This document shows positions 24,861 to 37,572 of a stretch of DNA of 64,000 nt, in pieces. The DNA comes from Silene latifolia. Taxonomy: Eukaryota > Streptophyta > Magnoliopsida > Caryophyllales > Caryophyllaceae. Under the pieces are notes generated by a model that saw nothing but the letters and a program-made list of their open reading frames with translations, did not search any database and was not told the origin of the DNA. Within the stretch, counting starts at the first letter, position 1. Each line of letters opens with the position of its first letter. The stretch lies in contig NC_133538.1 of the NCBI RefSeq assembly GCF_048544455.1, positions 453,729,311 to 453,793,310 of the forward strand, given 5' to 3'. A program made the translations under genes and the position numbers.

Positions 24861-26304
24861 TGACAGGCAGGAATTGTGCTGGGAGGTTGAAAAGAGGTTT
24901 ACATCGTAGATCGGGTAGGAGTTTGGGGGGATTGAGGACACGGTAACATTTTATAAGATATACACCATTGCTTGTGGGTTTGATGAGTGTAGGTACACAA
25001 CTAAAAAGTGGCATGGCGGAGAGATCAAGTCAAAGCTTGTTGTTTGCAATCGAGAAGGTTTCACTCACAAGGCGCCAAGTAAAGATCAGAGTGACGGACT
25101 AGTTGGAGAGAATTCACAGAGGAGATTCAGAGTCACTAGAGTGGGATGTAAAGCAAGGATAAGACTATATATGAAGAATGGTGTTCTATTAATTGACCGA
25201 TTCCACGAGGGTCACAATCACGAGCTTATCTCACTTAAGGACAGAGAGTGCCAGAAATTATCGCGCAACATAACAGATTATCACAAGATGATAATCGTTT
25301 CGAACTCAAGGGTTAGTAATATATCATCACTGTCAATACTAATTCAATAAATCCATTCACGTTATATATGTCATATCTGATATTAATTGACAGCTTAAGA
25401 TAGGAGCAACAAAGACCTACAAAATCTGCATAGAACTGGTGAATGGATTCGAAAACATTGGAGAAAGCTTAAATGATTTTAAAAACTTCTATAGGGATGT
25501 TAAATGTTTCATTCATGAACGTGATGGTCAGTTGTTCGTAGAACATTTTAAGGAAATGACTGAAACAAGAATATGTTTCTACTTTAACTACGAACTTGAC
25601 GATGATGTCAGCCTACGTAGGGCTATATGGGCGGACAGTACTACCCGAGAGAACTACAAGATATTTGGTGATGCGGTGTCATTTGACCTAACTTAATCCA
25701 CAAATAAGTATTCTATGGTTTTCACACCGTTCACCGGTGTGGATCACCATAAACGATCAGTGATGTTCTGTAGGGCTCTAATTACAAGGGAAGATTATGA
25801 GTCATTTAATTGGATTTTCAGCCGGTTTTTACATGCAATGGGGGGGAAGGAACCCGAGTACATAATTACAGATCAGTACCCAGGTATTATTAAATATGTC
25901 CCTCTTGTTTTCAAGACAGCACGTCATCGGTTTTGTATGTGGAATATAATGAACAAAGTGCCAGTAAGTTTGGTGTCTCTAGGAGTGATTATTCTGACTT
26001 CATGGGGAAACTTAATGACATTATATGGGACGAGAAGCTTGAAGCAGCAGAATTCGATGCTATCTGGAAGAAAATTATTGAAGAGCATGGTCTTGGTACC
26101 AATGATTGGTTTGCGGACACGTATGCTATAAGGGGACAGTGGGTGATGGCACATTGCAAAGACTTGAAGATGGCATCTGTTATGAGGACGACTCAAAGAT
26201 CAGAGAGCGAAAATAGCTTTTTTAAGAGGTTTGAGCATAAGTCAGGAACATTGGTTGAGTTTTGGATGCGTTTTTAGAGCGCTATGGACCAACAAAGTCA
26301 TACA
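24861..26304 (+). pseudogene. FAR1/FHY3-like (MULE transposase-derived) pseudogene, 3' end missing
   Basis: Recognisable FAR1-RELATED SEQUENCE-type protein. It has a FAR1 DNA-binding domain at about 24940-25290 (CGFDECRYTTKKW, then VGCKARI, then HEGHNHEL) and a MULE transposase-like domain at about 25620-25960 (FGDAVSFDLT, FTGVDHHKRS, ITDQYPGI, CMWNIMNKV). An intron of about 80 bases seems to lie at 25312-25393 with GT and AG borders. Stops fall after FDLT (TAA at 25694-25696) and after FWMRF (TAG at 26275), and the usual DQDP has become DQYP. Reading ends where element D is inserted. Such genes act as light-signalling regulators or are decayed MULEs; this copy is dead. Confidence 0.85.
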
Positions 26305-27666
26305 TGGTGAGCCGAAGTCGTATGCTCCCAAATATAGTATTTATAACACTTAAAACCTCTAACTAAATGATAGTATATGGTAATAAGGATCGATCCACAT
26401 AGAAGGCGATGTAATTTATGTGAATTAAAGTATAGAAAACAGGTAACCAAAATGGGGGGATTTTAAACGATTGAGTAACTAAACAAGAGATTAAATAAAC
26501 AGTTGAATGAAGAATAATAAATGTGAATTCAGATGGTTTAAACGGTCTCGGGGTAAGAATTTCCACAAACTGATTATTAAATTGATCCTAGACTAACAAC
26601 TTCCGATTGATTCTTGAGCAAACTATCGTGGGATCAATTTCCCAATTCCTTTGTAATATTATTTGACTCGAAACGCGATAATCAAATAACCTAATTATCA
26701 AACAACCTAATACACGCGATTAAGTTTAATTTAATAACATCATGAACGAATAAGGAATGATAGAAGTGACGACCAATAAAACACGCGATTATTAGTTCGA
26801 ATCACAAGTTAATTCTCTCTTTAAACTAGATATGATGAAACACATCCAATACAAAGGGTAAAGATTGTTACTTTATCTAGCGAGGTTGAACAATTACGGA
26901 TTCATTCACTAGAATAACAATAGATTGATAATTGTGAAGATTAATTAGCTACTTTAATCTAAACATTCAACGACCATAAAATTAAAACAAAGAATTAACA
27001 ATACTCAAGAGATAAAAGGAAGATGAATAATAGTCTCACAATTTGAATAAATCAGATGCTTCAAATATTAATCCGAGATGGAAGGATTAGTTGCTCAAGT
27101 ATTTCTTCCTAGCAAAATACTTAGGGTTCTTCTCTCCAAAATAATACGTAACCATCAATGATAGAGTCTAACCAAGTACTTAACCTAATAATAATTATTC
27201 CTAAAAATAATAATAATCATAATTCGTAGCTGAAAGTTGGAAACAAAAGAAATAAAACACGTATAGATCTGTGACACGGGCGACCCCTCCTATCCCCGCG
27301 ACCCACGCCTCCTCCCGCGACCCGCGCCTGGACCCGCGAACCGCGCCAAGTCCTGTAAAAAGGCATGCTGCTTTTTCCCCTTCTTCCGTCTTTCTTTGCT
27401 TGACAATGGGCTTTCCTCCTTGCTTGATTAATTCACCTGATGGGCCATAAGGGACAAAACCATATGCAAAAGATCCATCCATACAACATACTCCAATCCA
27501 AATAATACCCAAAACTTCTTTGATCCATAATCTCTTCTAATTATCCCAATATAGTACCAACAACTTAATAAGAGTATTAATGCAATTATTCCTCTAACAA
27601 CCAATTTATACCATAATTATTCGCATAATTCACGACTCTTAAGCCCGTGCTAAGTACGGCATATCA
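26305..27666 (-). mobile_element. 3' LTR of element D
   Basis: Begins on the minus strand TGATATGCCG right after the purine tract and ends near 26305 (plus or minus 3) at the FAR1-like pseudogene. It contains a GC-rich array of GCGACCC units (plus-strand starts 27281, 27299, 27318 and, as GCGAACC, 27337). The rest is AT-rich with no gene. Confidence 0.8.
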
Positions 27667-28646
27667 AAATTCCCCACGCTTAGACCTTTGCTCGTCCCCG
27701 AGCAAAACTCGGAAACAAACAATAGACATACCCAAGGTCCTACAAGAGAAGCATGGAAGAAATCCGAACAGAAATAACCACACATTATCTCTCACTCGCC
27801 CTCCTTATATCATCCCTCTAACATAATGACAAAGGTAAGGTCAACAAAGCTCCAGAATCCCAGCACAACACGGCTCACACCGTCACCAACAAGCTTCACT
27901 TGGCAAGTACATATGTCTACGCCCCTTATTTCTCCGACCTAGACAATAACAAAATTTCTCATGGCCACAAAAATGATCATGTCAACTCAAAAACCAAGCA
28001 AACATGTCTCAACAACATATTAACCACATGCCATGAAAAATTTCCTAGACGCCTCTACTCCTTAGCTAGCACACTACCAACAACCGCATCAGCAAGGTGC
28101 ACCCAACAACAACGCACCGCGGTTCTCCTCACCATAGCCACTAGTCCTACCCAAACACCCTTCTTTAGCACGCTTCTTATGACACCACATCAAAAATGGA
28201 AGAACTTAGTGTTTTTTTTTTGTTTTCCTATTTCTCTCATTTTGCCTAGAGCACCCGCCCTTGCGGGTTTTCACTCTAGCTATTTCCTCACTCTAACTCT
28301 CGTGGCACGCTTCTCAATTTTTCATTTTGCCCGGAGCGCCCTTTCGGGTTTTCACTCCATCCTCGGCCACTTTTCCCATTTTTGCCTAGGCGCCCTTTCG
28401 GGTTTTCACCTAGGCGGGTATTTCTCTTTTTTTTTCTTTTTCTTTTCTTTCTTTTTTTTTTCAGTTTTTTTTTCCTTTTTTTTTTTTTTTTGAAAGATGA
28501 TGATGAAAGAAAGTATGTAACAACAATTACAAGTAAAACGATATACAATGAGTGTAACTCTCTTCCCCACGCTTGAACGACACTTTGTCCTCAAATGTGT
28601 GAAAATAAGATAAAACAAAAAGAAGGAAAGGGAGCACCTCATAAGC
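27667..28646 (-). other. 3' untranslated region of element D
   Basis: No gene. On the minus strand it holds the TTTG-AGGA-CAAA hairpin (28584-28595) and purine tract (28562-28573), a homopolymer A-rich stretch (28430-28492), three tandem hairpins (28246-28415), about 500 bases of nondescript sequence, and the PPT-proximal hairpin with eight-pair stem TTTGCTCG/CGAGCAAA (27687-27706) with GTGGGGAATTT before the LTR. Confidence 0.75.
28246..28415 (-). repeat. Three tandem hairpins with shared core and different outer stems
   Basis: Hairpins at 28246-28279, 28333-28358 and 28384-28415. Each has a core like CCCTTTCGGGTTTTCAC. The outer stems differ but pair: CTAGAG/CTCTAG, GGAG/CTCC and GCCTAGG/CCTAGGC. 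Function unknown; they lie in the 3' untranslated region of D. Confidence 0.8.
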
Positions 28647-29880
28647 TCAAGAAGGGGAAGAGGACATAGCGCCACGTGAGTGAGCCTCACGTGCCGTTTT
28701 CCTAGCCAACCGGACCTCCTTCCTAGCAGCTAGCTCAACATAGAATTCCAAAGAAGGCTCCACGTACTCTCCCGGGTACCTCTTCAAGTAAAACTGGTTC
28801 ACACACCTGTTCATCTCAGCACAAAGAAGAGAATTATCTAAGCTCTCTTCTTGCATATCCTCCATCTTCTCCCTCCACTCACCCCACTTCTTGAAATCTG
28901 ATGAACTAGATGGACCGGCCGCCTAAATAGGAGAAGACACAAATGGTGACACTCGTGGTAAAGCTCGCCCAGAATCTCCGAGCTCTACATCATGTGGAAT
29001 GAAGAAATGGGCCGGAGTGGGTCCTAACGGCAGTGGCCGACCCTCTCCGCCTCTAGGTAACCGCAAGTAATAACGATGATCAGTGCCATGGGTCAATAAA
29101 TACCCCGCAAAATGAGCCACCCACACTACCATTTCACAGCTCTTCATCAACTCCAGACTAACCGAGGTTTCTCCTACAACCACATCTTCAGGATCCTCAA
29201 TTTCAAAGTGACGAGCAAGTAAGGTAACCATGCCCCCCAATGGAATATTTCCAGAAGCAGCCTTTTGGTGTTTCTCACACCCGGACAGAAAAATCTCCAG
29301 CCAATCTGGGTGGCTGTGACTCTCGGGCATCATTGCCCACAAATATTTCAAATCAGCTTGGGGAAGATGTGTTGGTTCACCCTTACATAAGAAGGTAGAA
29401 GTCAAAACTCTATGAATATAACGAAGGGTCGGATGGGGAATATCAGTATTTTCCTCACCCGCAGGACGGAATCCTGCTCCCCCCGTAATAGCCTTCCAAA
29501 AAACCTCTTGCTCTAGTGGGCTCAACTTTTGACACTCTCCATCTCCTTTCTCATCAATACCAAAAATCTCCCTCAACTCCTCATAATTCAATTCCCTCTC
29601 CTCGCCATCAAGATGAAAGGTGATCCTAGGTAGGTCATCATCTCTATGTATTTCAAAGTGGAGAGGAATTCTAAGGTAAACCTCCGGAAAGTGGGCACTT
29701 TGAGGTCACAGAAAGCTCCCAAACCAACCCGACCAAGCAACTCCTCCACTGCATCTTCAATCCCAAGAAATTCAGTGGCAAAGGGATCGACAAAATTAGT
29801 AGCCATAATAACACTATCATACAAAATTCTCCACACTTTCTTATGCTCAGCACTTAACTCCCAGCAAAGGATGGACTGAA
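28647..29880 (-). pseudogene. Element D ORF1 (ATHILA ORF-1-like)
   Basis: Minus-strand protein with the family blocks: ATNFVDPFATEFLGIEDAV, RVGLGAF and FTLEFLSTLKYIE (29836-29590), then MNYEELREIFGI through MVTLLARHFEI (29591-28923), then an acidic and basic helical C-terminus (28865-28647). The frame breaks at about 29590 and again near 28900. No purifying function can be assigned; position after integrase matches the env-like slot of Athila. Confidence 0.75.
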
Positions 29881-31069
29881 AGTCAGCAGTAAGATGGACA
29901 AAAATTTCAGCAAAAAACCGACAGAACTGTTAACAAAAGACCAACTTAACATTCATCAAGAGACATAAATTTCAGCAAAGGTCAAATTAAATTTCAGCAA
30001 CAATCCACCTTTATTTCTGTAATAATGACAGACGAAATTTTCAGCGATAAGACGGACAAAACTTCAGCACGAAGACCGATTCAAACGTCAACAAAAGACC
30101 ATCTTACTTTCAGCAAAACGAAACCAACTTAATTTCAGTAAGTATCCAACTTATATTTCAGCAATTAATGTCTAGCAAATAGAGCGACACAAACTCCGGT
30201 AAAGATATCGACGCAAATTTGTAGCACTAAACCAACCAATTTCAGCAATAAACTACCTGCCCTCTACACGATGCGCTACTTCAGCAATTCACCAACAAAA
30301 TCCTCCAATACCCATAACAATTCAACAACGAGAGCAGCAATAACCCACCAATATACACACTTTCTAAAGAGTAAACTAGATTAATTCAAGTTAACTCAAA
30401 GAAAAGAAAGGGTGAAATTTCGAACAAACATTGGAAAGAAAGACTGGAAATTGTTGAGACGATCTCTAAACCAGACCCGAAGAACACTATACCGAACCAA
30501 TTAACCCAAAAAATCGCCCCTTACTGCGTTTTTTTTTTTGTTTGCAATTAACCCCAATTTCTAGGGTTTGCAGTGGAATCGCGTTTTGTGTAATTGGAGC
30601 AGCAATGAGGGGTGTTTTTGGGGACGAATTTTTGATGTGTATGAAAGGAGAGTATGAGATAAGAATAACAAAGGTGAATTAGGGAGTAGACGGAGCAATA
30701 ACGGTGAGGGAATTTGTGAAAGGTGAATGACGATGAAGGAAGAATTTTTGATGTAAACTTTTTTGATTTTTTTTCTTTTTTTTTTTAGGGTAGAATAAGG
30801 AAACGGGCGGGTCGCCTCTAGGACCACGGGCCGCAGCTCGGTCTGACTTTTTCCTTATATCGTCTTTTTTTTTGTTTTTTTTTTTGGAATAGACGGGATA
30901 GCATTTTCCGACTTGAGACAAAAACACACAATTAGTATAGAAAATGATTAAAAATGATTGAAATAAATTAACTTGAAATCGAAAGAAAAACTAATAAACA
31001 TAAATAAAACCCGGGTTGCCTCCCGTAAGCGCTGTGGTTATAGTCGTTTGCTCGACTTAGGGGCGAGAT
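29881..31069 (-). promoter_or_regulatory. Element D leader between integrase and ORF1
   Basis: No gene. Just after integrase comes GCGCTTACGGGAGGCAACCC, a block also found after PRO in element C. Near 30803-30840 lie CGGGCGGGTCGCC and GGGCCGCAGC, related to the GCGACCC array of the D LTR. A leader-like C/T-rich stretch on the minus strand follows (30760-30560). From 30290 to 29890 the string TTTCAGCAA (plus strand) recurs about ten times. Confidence 0.5.
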
Positions 31070-34000
31070 TTAGTATTCATAAATAGGCTCGTAGAGAGTC
31101 AAACTCTCCACCGTCTCAACTTGGAACCCCTCGTAGTAAGGCTTTAATCGTTTACCATTTACTTTCAAAACTTTTTTAGTAGCCAAACTAAGTATCTCAA
31201 TAGCTCCATGAAATGCTACATCCGTAATTACATACGGTCCAACCCAACGCGACCTTAATTTACCGGGAAATAGCTTAAAACGGGATTGAAAAAGGAGTAC
31301 TTTTTGACCAATAGTGAACTCCTTTCTAGATATCATCTTGTCATGCAATAATCTCGTCTTTTCCTTGTAAATAGCCGCGTTCTCATATGAGTCATTTCGT
31401 ATTTCCTCAAGCTCTTGTAACTCCAATTTTCGACTTTCACCCGCTCCTATCATGCTTGTATTAAAACTCTTCACTGCCCAAAAAGCTCGATGCTCCAACT
31501 CCACTGGTAAATGACACGGTTTACCAAACACTAATCGGTAAGGAGACATACCTATGGGCGTCTTATAAGTAGTACGGTATGCCCACAACGCATCTTCCAA
31601 GCGTTGACTCCAATCCTTACGATTAGGATTTACCGTCTTCTCTAAAATAGATTTAACCTCTCTATTAGACACCTCTGCTTGGCCGTTAGTCTGCGGGTGA
31701 TAGGCCGCTGAAACCTTGTGGGTAACATGATACTTCTTCAGTAAAGCACCAACTGTTCTATTGCAAAAATGCGTCCGACGATCACTGATTATAGCTCTCG
31801 GAAATCCAAACCTAACCAATATGAAAGACTTGATAAAATATGCAACCACTTTAGAATCATCAGTCTTAGTGACTATTGCCTCTACCCACTTCGATACATA
31901 ATCAACAGCAAGTAATATGTAAATAAAACCAGAAGAGTTAGAGAACGGTCCCATGAAATCAATCCCCCATACATCGAAAATTTCACAATATATAATGGGA
32001 GTTTGAGGCATTTCATTGCGTTGGGATATATTCCCCAAGTACTCTTTGACAGTTGTCACAAGACTTACAAAACCCATGGGCATCTCGAAACAGGTGTGGC
32101 CAGTAAAAACCACAATCGATTACCTTCTTTGGTGTTCTCTTCGCCCCAAAGTGGCCACCACATGCATGAGAATGACAAAAAGTGAGAATAGAAGTCATCT
32201 CACTCTCCGAAACACACCGTCTAGTAATCTGATCAGAGCACTGCTTCCATAAATATGGGTCATCCCACACATAGTATTTCGCGTCACTGCGAATCTTATC
32301 TTTCTGAGCTTTAGAAAACCAAGCAGGAAACTTGTTAGAGACCAAATAGTTAACAATATTAGCATACCAAGGTTCGATAGTACGTAAAGCAAATAAAGTT
32401 TCATCAGGAAAAACTCCCTTTACCACCTCTAAACCTTGGTCATGGTCATCATTCCTTACCAACCGGCTCAAGTGGTCAGCAACCACGTTCTCTGCACCTT
32501 TATTATCTCTCACCTCAATGTCGAACTCACTTAGGAGGAGAATCCAGCGTATTAACCTCGGCTTGGATTCCTTCTTCACCATCAAGTGGCGAAGTGCAGT
32601 GTGATCTGTATAAATAACAACTTTAGTACTAAGAAAGTAAGAACGAAATTTTTCTAAAGCAAACACAACAGCCAACATCTCTTTCTCAGTAGTAGAGTAG
32701 TTGCGTTGTGCATCATTAAGGGTCATAGATTCATAATGAATAACATGGGAAGCTCTCCCATTCTTTTGACCCAGGTCCGCTCCAAGAGCATAATCGCTTG
32801 CATCACACATGATCTTAAAAGGGAGAGACCAATTAGGGGCCTGAATAATCGGAGCAGTTGTAAGACGGGTTTTCAGCTGATCAAATGTCGTCTTACAAGC
32901 CTCATCAAACACAAAGTCCACCTCCTTTTGCAGCAATTTGCACAATGGTTGTGCAATCTTCGAAAAATCCTTAATAAACCTTCTGTAAAAACCTGCATGT
33001 CTAAGAAAGGAACGAACTTCGCGCACATTAGTAGGATAAGGTAAACACTTAATTGTATCAAATTTAGCTTTATCTACCTCAATCCCCGTACCCGACACAA
33101 CATGTCCCAAAACTATACCCTGCTCAACCATGAAATGACACTTCTGAGAATTAAGCACAAGGTTAGTTTCAATACAACGCTTCAAAACAAGTGATAAATG
33201 ATTTAAACATGCATCAAAAGAGTCACCATGCACAGTAAAATCATCCATAAATACCTCAATGAAATTTTCCACATACTCAGAGAAAATACTAATCATACAA
33301 CGCTGAAATTTTGCGGGTGTATTACACAACCCAAATGGCATGCGTCGATACGCGAATGTGCCAAAAGGGCATGTAAAAGTAGTCTTCTCCTGATCCTCAG
33401 GAGCAATAGCTATCTGAAAATAACCTGAATATCCATCCAAAAAGCAGTAGTAGGCCTTTCCAGCGAGTCTCTCTAACATATGATCAATACACACCCTCCA
33501 CCCATTATGGACTCTAGTAGGTACTAAATCCCCATCTTTATTCTCTACAACAGTGACTCCACTTTTCTTAGGGACAACCTGAGTGGGGCTAACCCACTTG
33601 CTATCAGAAATAGGATAAATGATACCTACCTGGAGAAGTTTCAATACCTCCTTTTTCACAATATCCATCATAGGAGGATTCAACCGCCGTTGCGGTTGGC
33701 TTAACGGTTTTGCCTTATCCTCCAATAGAATCCGATGCATATAAGTTGATGGACTTATGCCTTTGATATCAGTAATCGTCCAACCTATTGCTTGTTTGTG
33801 CTCCTTCAACACTTCAACCAACCTCTCTTCTTGTTCCTCGGTGAGTTTACTAGAGATGATTACAGGCAATGTATCTACCTCACCAAGAAACACATACTTC
33901 AAATGATCAGGGAGTGGTTTCAATTCTACAACGAGTGCCTGCAAAATAGATGGTAACAAGGTTTCACTAGGCACGGTTAGTTTTAAAGGAGGTGGCTCTG

Positions 34001-35012
34001 TGTGCATGAATGACACCGCCGTCAACTCAGTAGATCTTTCCTGCAGGTTAGTAGGCAATAAATCATAAAAATCAGCTTCTACTATACCCTTCTCAATCAC
34101 AACCTGGTACTCATCTGGATTGTCAAAATCAAAGGTATCCTGCACTAATGGCTCAAACGTATCAATAAGACATAAAGAATGCTCATCAGTGGGGAATTTC
34201 ATAGCATCAAAAATATTATACTCCACCACTTGACCATCAAACTCCATAGTAAGAGAACCGCTAAAAACATCAATCTTACTTTTTGCAGTTTTCATAAATG
34301 GTCTCCCAAACAGTATAGGGGCAGCATGTCTATCGTTCTCCATATCTAGCGCATAAAAGTCCGCAGGGAAAATCAATTTATCAACCATAACTAATACATC
34401 CTCAACTATTCCCGTTGGATAAACATTGGACCGATCCGCCAATTGAATGACAACATTTGTTTTACTCATAGGTCCATGTTTTAATGACTGATAAATGGAA
34501 TGGGGAATCACATTAATAGAGGCACCCAAATCTAACATAGCATTATGAATTTTGGTGTCTCCAATAGTCCAAGGTATTGTGAACATTCCCGGGTCTCCAC
34601 ACTTAGTGGGCAATTTTTGTTGAAACATTGCCGAGACATGTTCACTTACCTTCACCTTTTTTACTCCCTTAAGCCTATTTTTCCTCTTTATAGTAAAAAG
34701 TTCTTTTAAAAACTTTGCATATCGAGGGACACTTTTAAGCAACTCTAGAAGGGGAATATTTACCTCACATTTATGAAAGGTTTCGTAAACATCGTTGTCA
34801 TTGTCCTTCTTGCAAGTATCCTTCAATGCTTCGGGAAATGGTGGTGTGGGCTCATAAATCTGGACCGGCGGATCCTTAGCAATCAAACTAGGCACCACAA
34901 TATCTTCCTCAATCACCTGTGAACTCCCTTCTTCTATCACAATCTCCTCTTCCTCCTGGATTGCAACTTCTTTAGATTTAGCTTTAGGCTTCTCTACTTC
35001 TACCAATTGCAT
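31070..35012 (-). pseudogene. Element D pol: PRO-RT-RNase H-integrase
   Basis: A 999-codon frame (35012-32013) plus an overlapping integrase frame (32113-31070). Protease active site DLGAS is near residue 160. RT has the catalytic FMDDF at about residue 590, but near residue 510 the conserved RVCID jumps straight to MLERLAG, so the roughly 18-residue YRxLN...PLP segment is missing. RNase H begins with CDASDYALGADLG. The integrase zinc finger (H-H-C-C) ends the first frame; a frameshift near 32050 separates it from the catalytic core, which shows GIDFMGP, SDRRTHF (family SDxGTHF) and an [10 protein letters not shown] glutamate. Ty3/gypsy, Athila lineage; inactive. Confidence 0.93.
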
Positions 35013-36469
35013 GCCTTACATTTCTCAAGGACACTGCACTCACATTCTTCATCGGATTCTCTACCGTTTGAGATGGTAGAGCACCTGACTGTTTAGCTTC
35101 CACCCGATTGACAGCAGTAGCTAGTTGACTCACCTGGTTTTCAAGATTCTTAAAATTTTGCTTATTATCTGCTCTATCTTGAGTAACACTGAGAGTAAGA
35201 GCCCGAATCATATCCTAGCTCGGGGGTGCTTGCTCAGCTTCTTGTTGAGGTACTTGTTGATTAAATTGTTGTCCTTGTGGTCTTTGGAGAAACTGGCCTC
35301 TAGGAGGGCCAGACGTAGGACCGGCTTGAGAATTTCCCCAACGGAAGTTAGGGTGAGCCTTCCATCCTTCATTATAGGGTGAGCCTTCCATCCTTCATTA
35401 TAGGTCTTGGAATATGGATCCCATTTCCTGTTATTTGTAGTACTCTCCCAAACACCATTCACCTCTTCTTGGCCACTCTCTCGCAAGTAAGGGCACAAAT
35501 CATTAGGGTGACCCTCAGTAGCGCATATGCCACAAACAGTGGCCATTTGTCTCCCAGATAACATGTCACGGAGAGTGGAAACAATATTATCAACCTTTTC
35601 CTCTAAACCAGGACTAACACCCATAGCATTTACTCCTCTTTGTGATGGTTTCCTCTCAAACTGTCTAGTCTAAGCTAGCTCTGAAATAACCTCCCAAGCC
35701 TCATCTGGATTTTTATTGGCTATATTTCCTCCACAAGCAGAGTGAATCATGCGTCGGTCATCTTGGTTCAGTCCACCACAAAAATACATAATGAGATCCT
35801 GATCAGAGTAACCATGGTAAGGGCAACTAGCACAGAGCTTCTTAAATTTCTCAAGATACTCATACATAGTTTCCCCGTCTTGTTGTTCAACATTACTGAT
35901 GGCTCTTTTCAGTTGAGATGATCGAGAAGGAGGAAAATATTTCTCCAAGAATGCCTTCTTCATACCTACCCAAGTAGTGATACTTCTCGGTGGTAGATAG
36001 TTTAACCAGTCTCTCGCATTGTCCTTCAAGGTGAAAAGAAATGCTCTCAATTTCAACTGCTCGTCAGTAATAGCAGGTGGCTTCATACCAGTGCACACAA
36101 TATGAAAGTCTGAAAGATGCTTATTTGGATCCTCAATACTCATCCCACTGAAACTTGGTAATTGGTGTATCAAACCAGATTTCAGTTTAAAAGTAACCCA
36201 TCATCCAATGCTGGAAAAGTGATGCACAATGGTTAAACGTTATGATTTGGAGCTGTGAGCTCCCTTAATGTTCGAGTCTCTCTAGCCATATTCTCAGTAG
36301 TAACGGGAATTTCCGCAGTATCTGAATCAGAGTGTATATCCTTCTCAGAATCTAGATGCTCAAAAACAACTAACGAACCTTCTCCAATTTGCCTTAACCT
36401 GAAAAGTGTGCGTTCAATCTCTGAGTCGTAAGGCTCGAGTGGTTGGTCAGAAGAACGAGTATTAGGCAT
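34984..36469 (-). pseudogene. Element D gag
   Basis: Starts with ATG at 36469 and the family block EIERTL. The gag domain (36173-35670) has DNARDWLNYL, EKYFPPSR and KKLCASCPYHG motifs. A zinc knuckle CGICATEGHPNDLC (CX2CX4HX4C) lies near 35520. A 26-base tandem duplication at 35350-35402 shifts the frame just after it; further stops fall near 36231, 35669 and 35216, and a frame slip near 35010 separates gag from PRO. Confidence 0.88.
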
Positions 36470-37572
36470 AAACTACAACAATATGGATATTCCTAATCCG
36501 GTCTCTCTCAAACGGCAGCAAGAGCAGCTCTAGTTTTGCCTCATCCCAACTATGCCCATCAATCGCCAACAACTCCGACACTTTCGCCATATGTCCCTCC
36601 CGAAAACATGGTGACAGAACACGCCCTGTCTGATTTCTTGAAATCAAGCATCACGCCATTTATATGTACTCATGCCATCCCCTATTCGCCGGCGCTGCCC
36701 TTTCTCCAGCGCCTCTCGCGCTCCCAAAATGTCACGCCAAGTATAGCTCGGATTGTGACCCAACCCTGCATCAAGAAACTCACCCCCATGATATTATTTC
36801 CCACGCATAACCCGTGCCCACAAATACTCTAGAGGGGTGAGAAAACGCCAAGCCTGTTTTCCAATAAGCGCTTCATTCATAATATTAAAATCACGCAACC
36901 TCATACCACCCATAGCCTTCGGCGTTCACAACCTCTTCCACGCCACCCATGTAATTCTCCTCCTACCGTCCTTATGCCCCCACCAAAATCTCGACACCAT
37001 CACCGTAACCTCGTCACAAAAGCTAGTCAGAAGTGTGAAAATACTCATAACTTAGGCAGGGAGAGAATTGACAACTGCCTTCATGAGAACCTTCCTACCA
37101 GTCTTAGACAAAGTCTTCCTACGCCACCCTTACAATCGTTTATTAAGCTTGTTACGAATGATATTAGTAATCGGTTACTTAGACCTACCCACCACTGTAG
37201 GCAAGCCTAAATAACTCTCCTGCTCTTCCACCTTCCCAACCCCCAGCCGCCCAGCAATACACACCCTCCTCTCCTTGGACACCCCTATGCTAAAAGACAT
37301 CGCCGTCTTCTCAAGACTCACTAGCTGCCCCAACGCATTCTCATAACAACGGAGAATAATAGTCACATGATCACCTTCCTCCTCACTTGCTTTCAAAAAA
37401 TATATACTATCGTCTGCAAGCAGCAAAAGAGAAATCGTCGGAGCATTAGGTGAAATCCTCAGGCCATGAAGCGAAAGGTCTTCAACAGATCTCCACATCA
37501 GATTGGACAACACCTCCGCACATAAAATAAATAAGTATGGAGATAGCGATTCTCCTTTCCGATATCCCCGAG
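36470..37572 (-). pseudogene. LINE fragment, C-terminal RT and 3' part
   Basis: Non-LTR reverse transcriptase of plant L1 type. On the minus strand the frame opens with GYRKGESLSPYLFILCAE and continues to LLLLADDSIYFLKA (the family FADD site, here LADD), SLEKT and SYLGLPTVVGRSK. Further down, in broken frames, come WRRKTLSKTGRKVL-like and LLPFERDRIRNI segments typical of LINE C-termini. It joins the fragment at 47162-47403 once element E is removed. Confidence 0.88.

Larger units (their letters stand above)
26305..36469 (-). mobile_element. Element D: Athila-type retrotransposon, 5' truncated
   Basis: On the minus strand: gag (36469 down), PRO-RT-RNase H-integrase, leader with a motif array, ORF1, 3' hairpins, purine tract and 3' LTR (27666-26305). 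The 5' LTR, PBS and leader are absent; gag abuts the LINE fragment at about 36470. It is the only element here with a polymerase, but gag has several frame breaks, RT has an internal deletion and integrase is frameshifted. Confidence 0.9.

Noticed and set aside
28288..28690. Lys-rich and Phe-rich frames
   Set aside because: Produced by homopolymer A/T runs in the 3' region of D.
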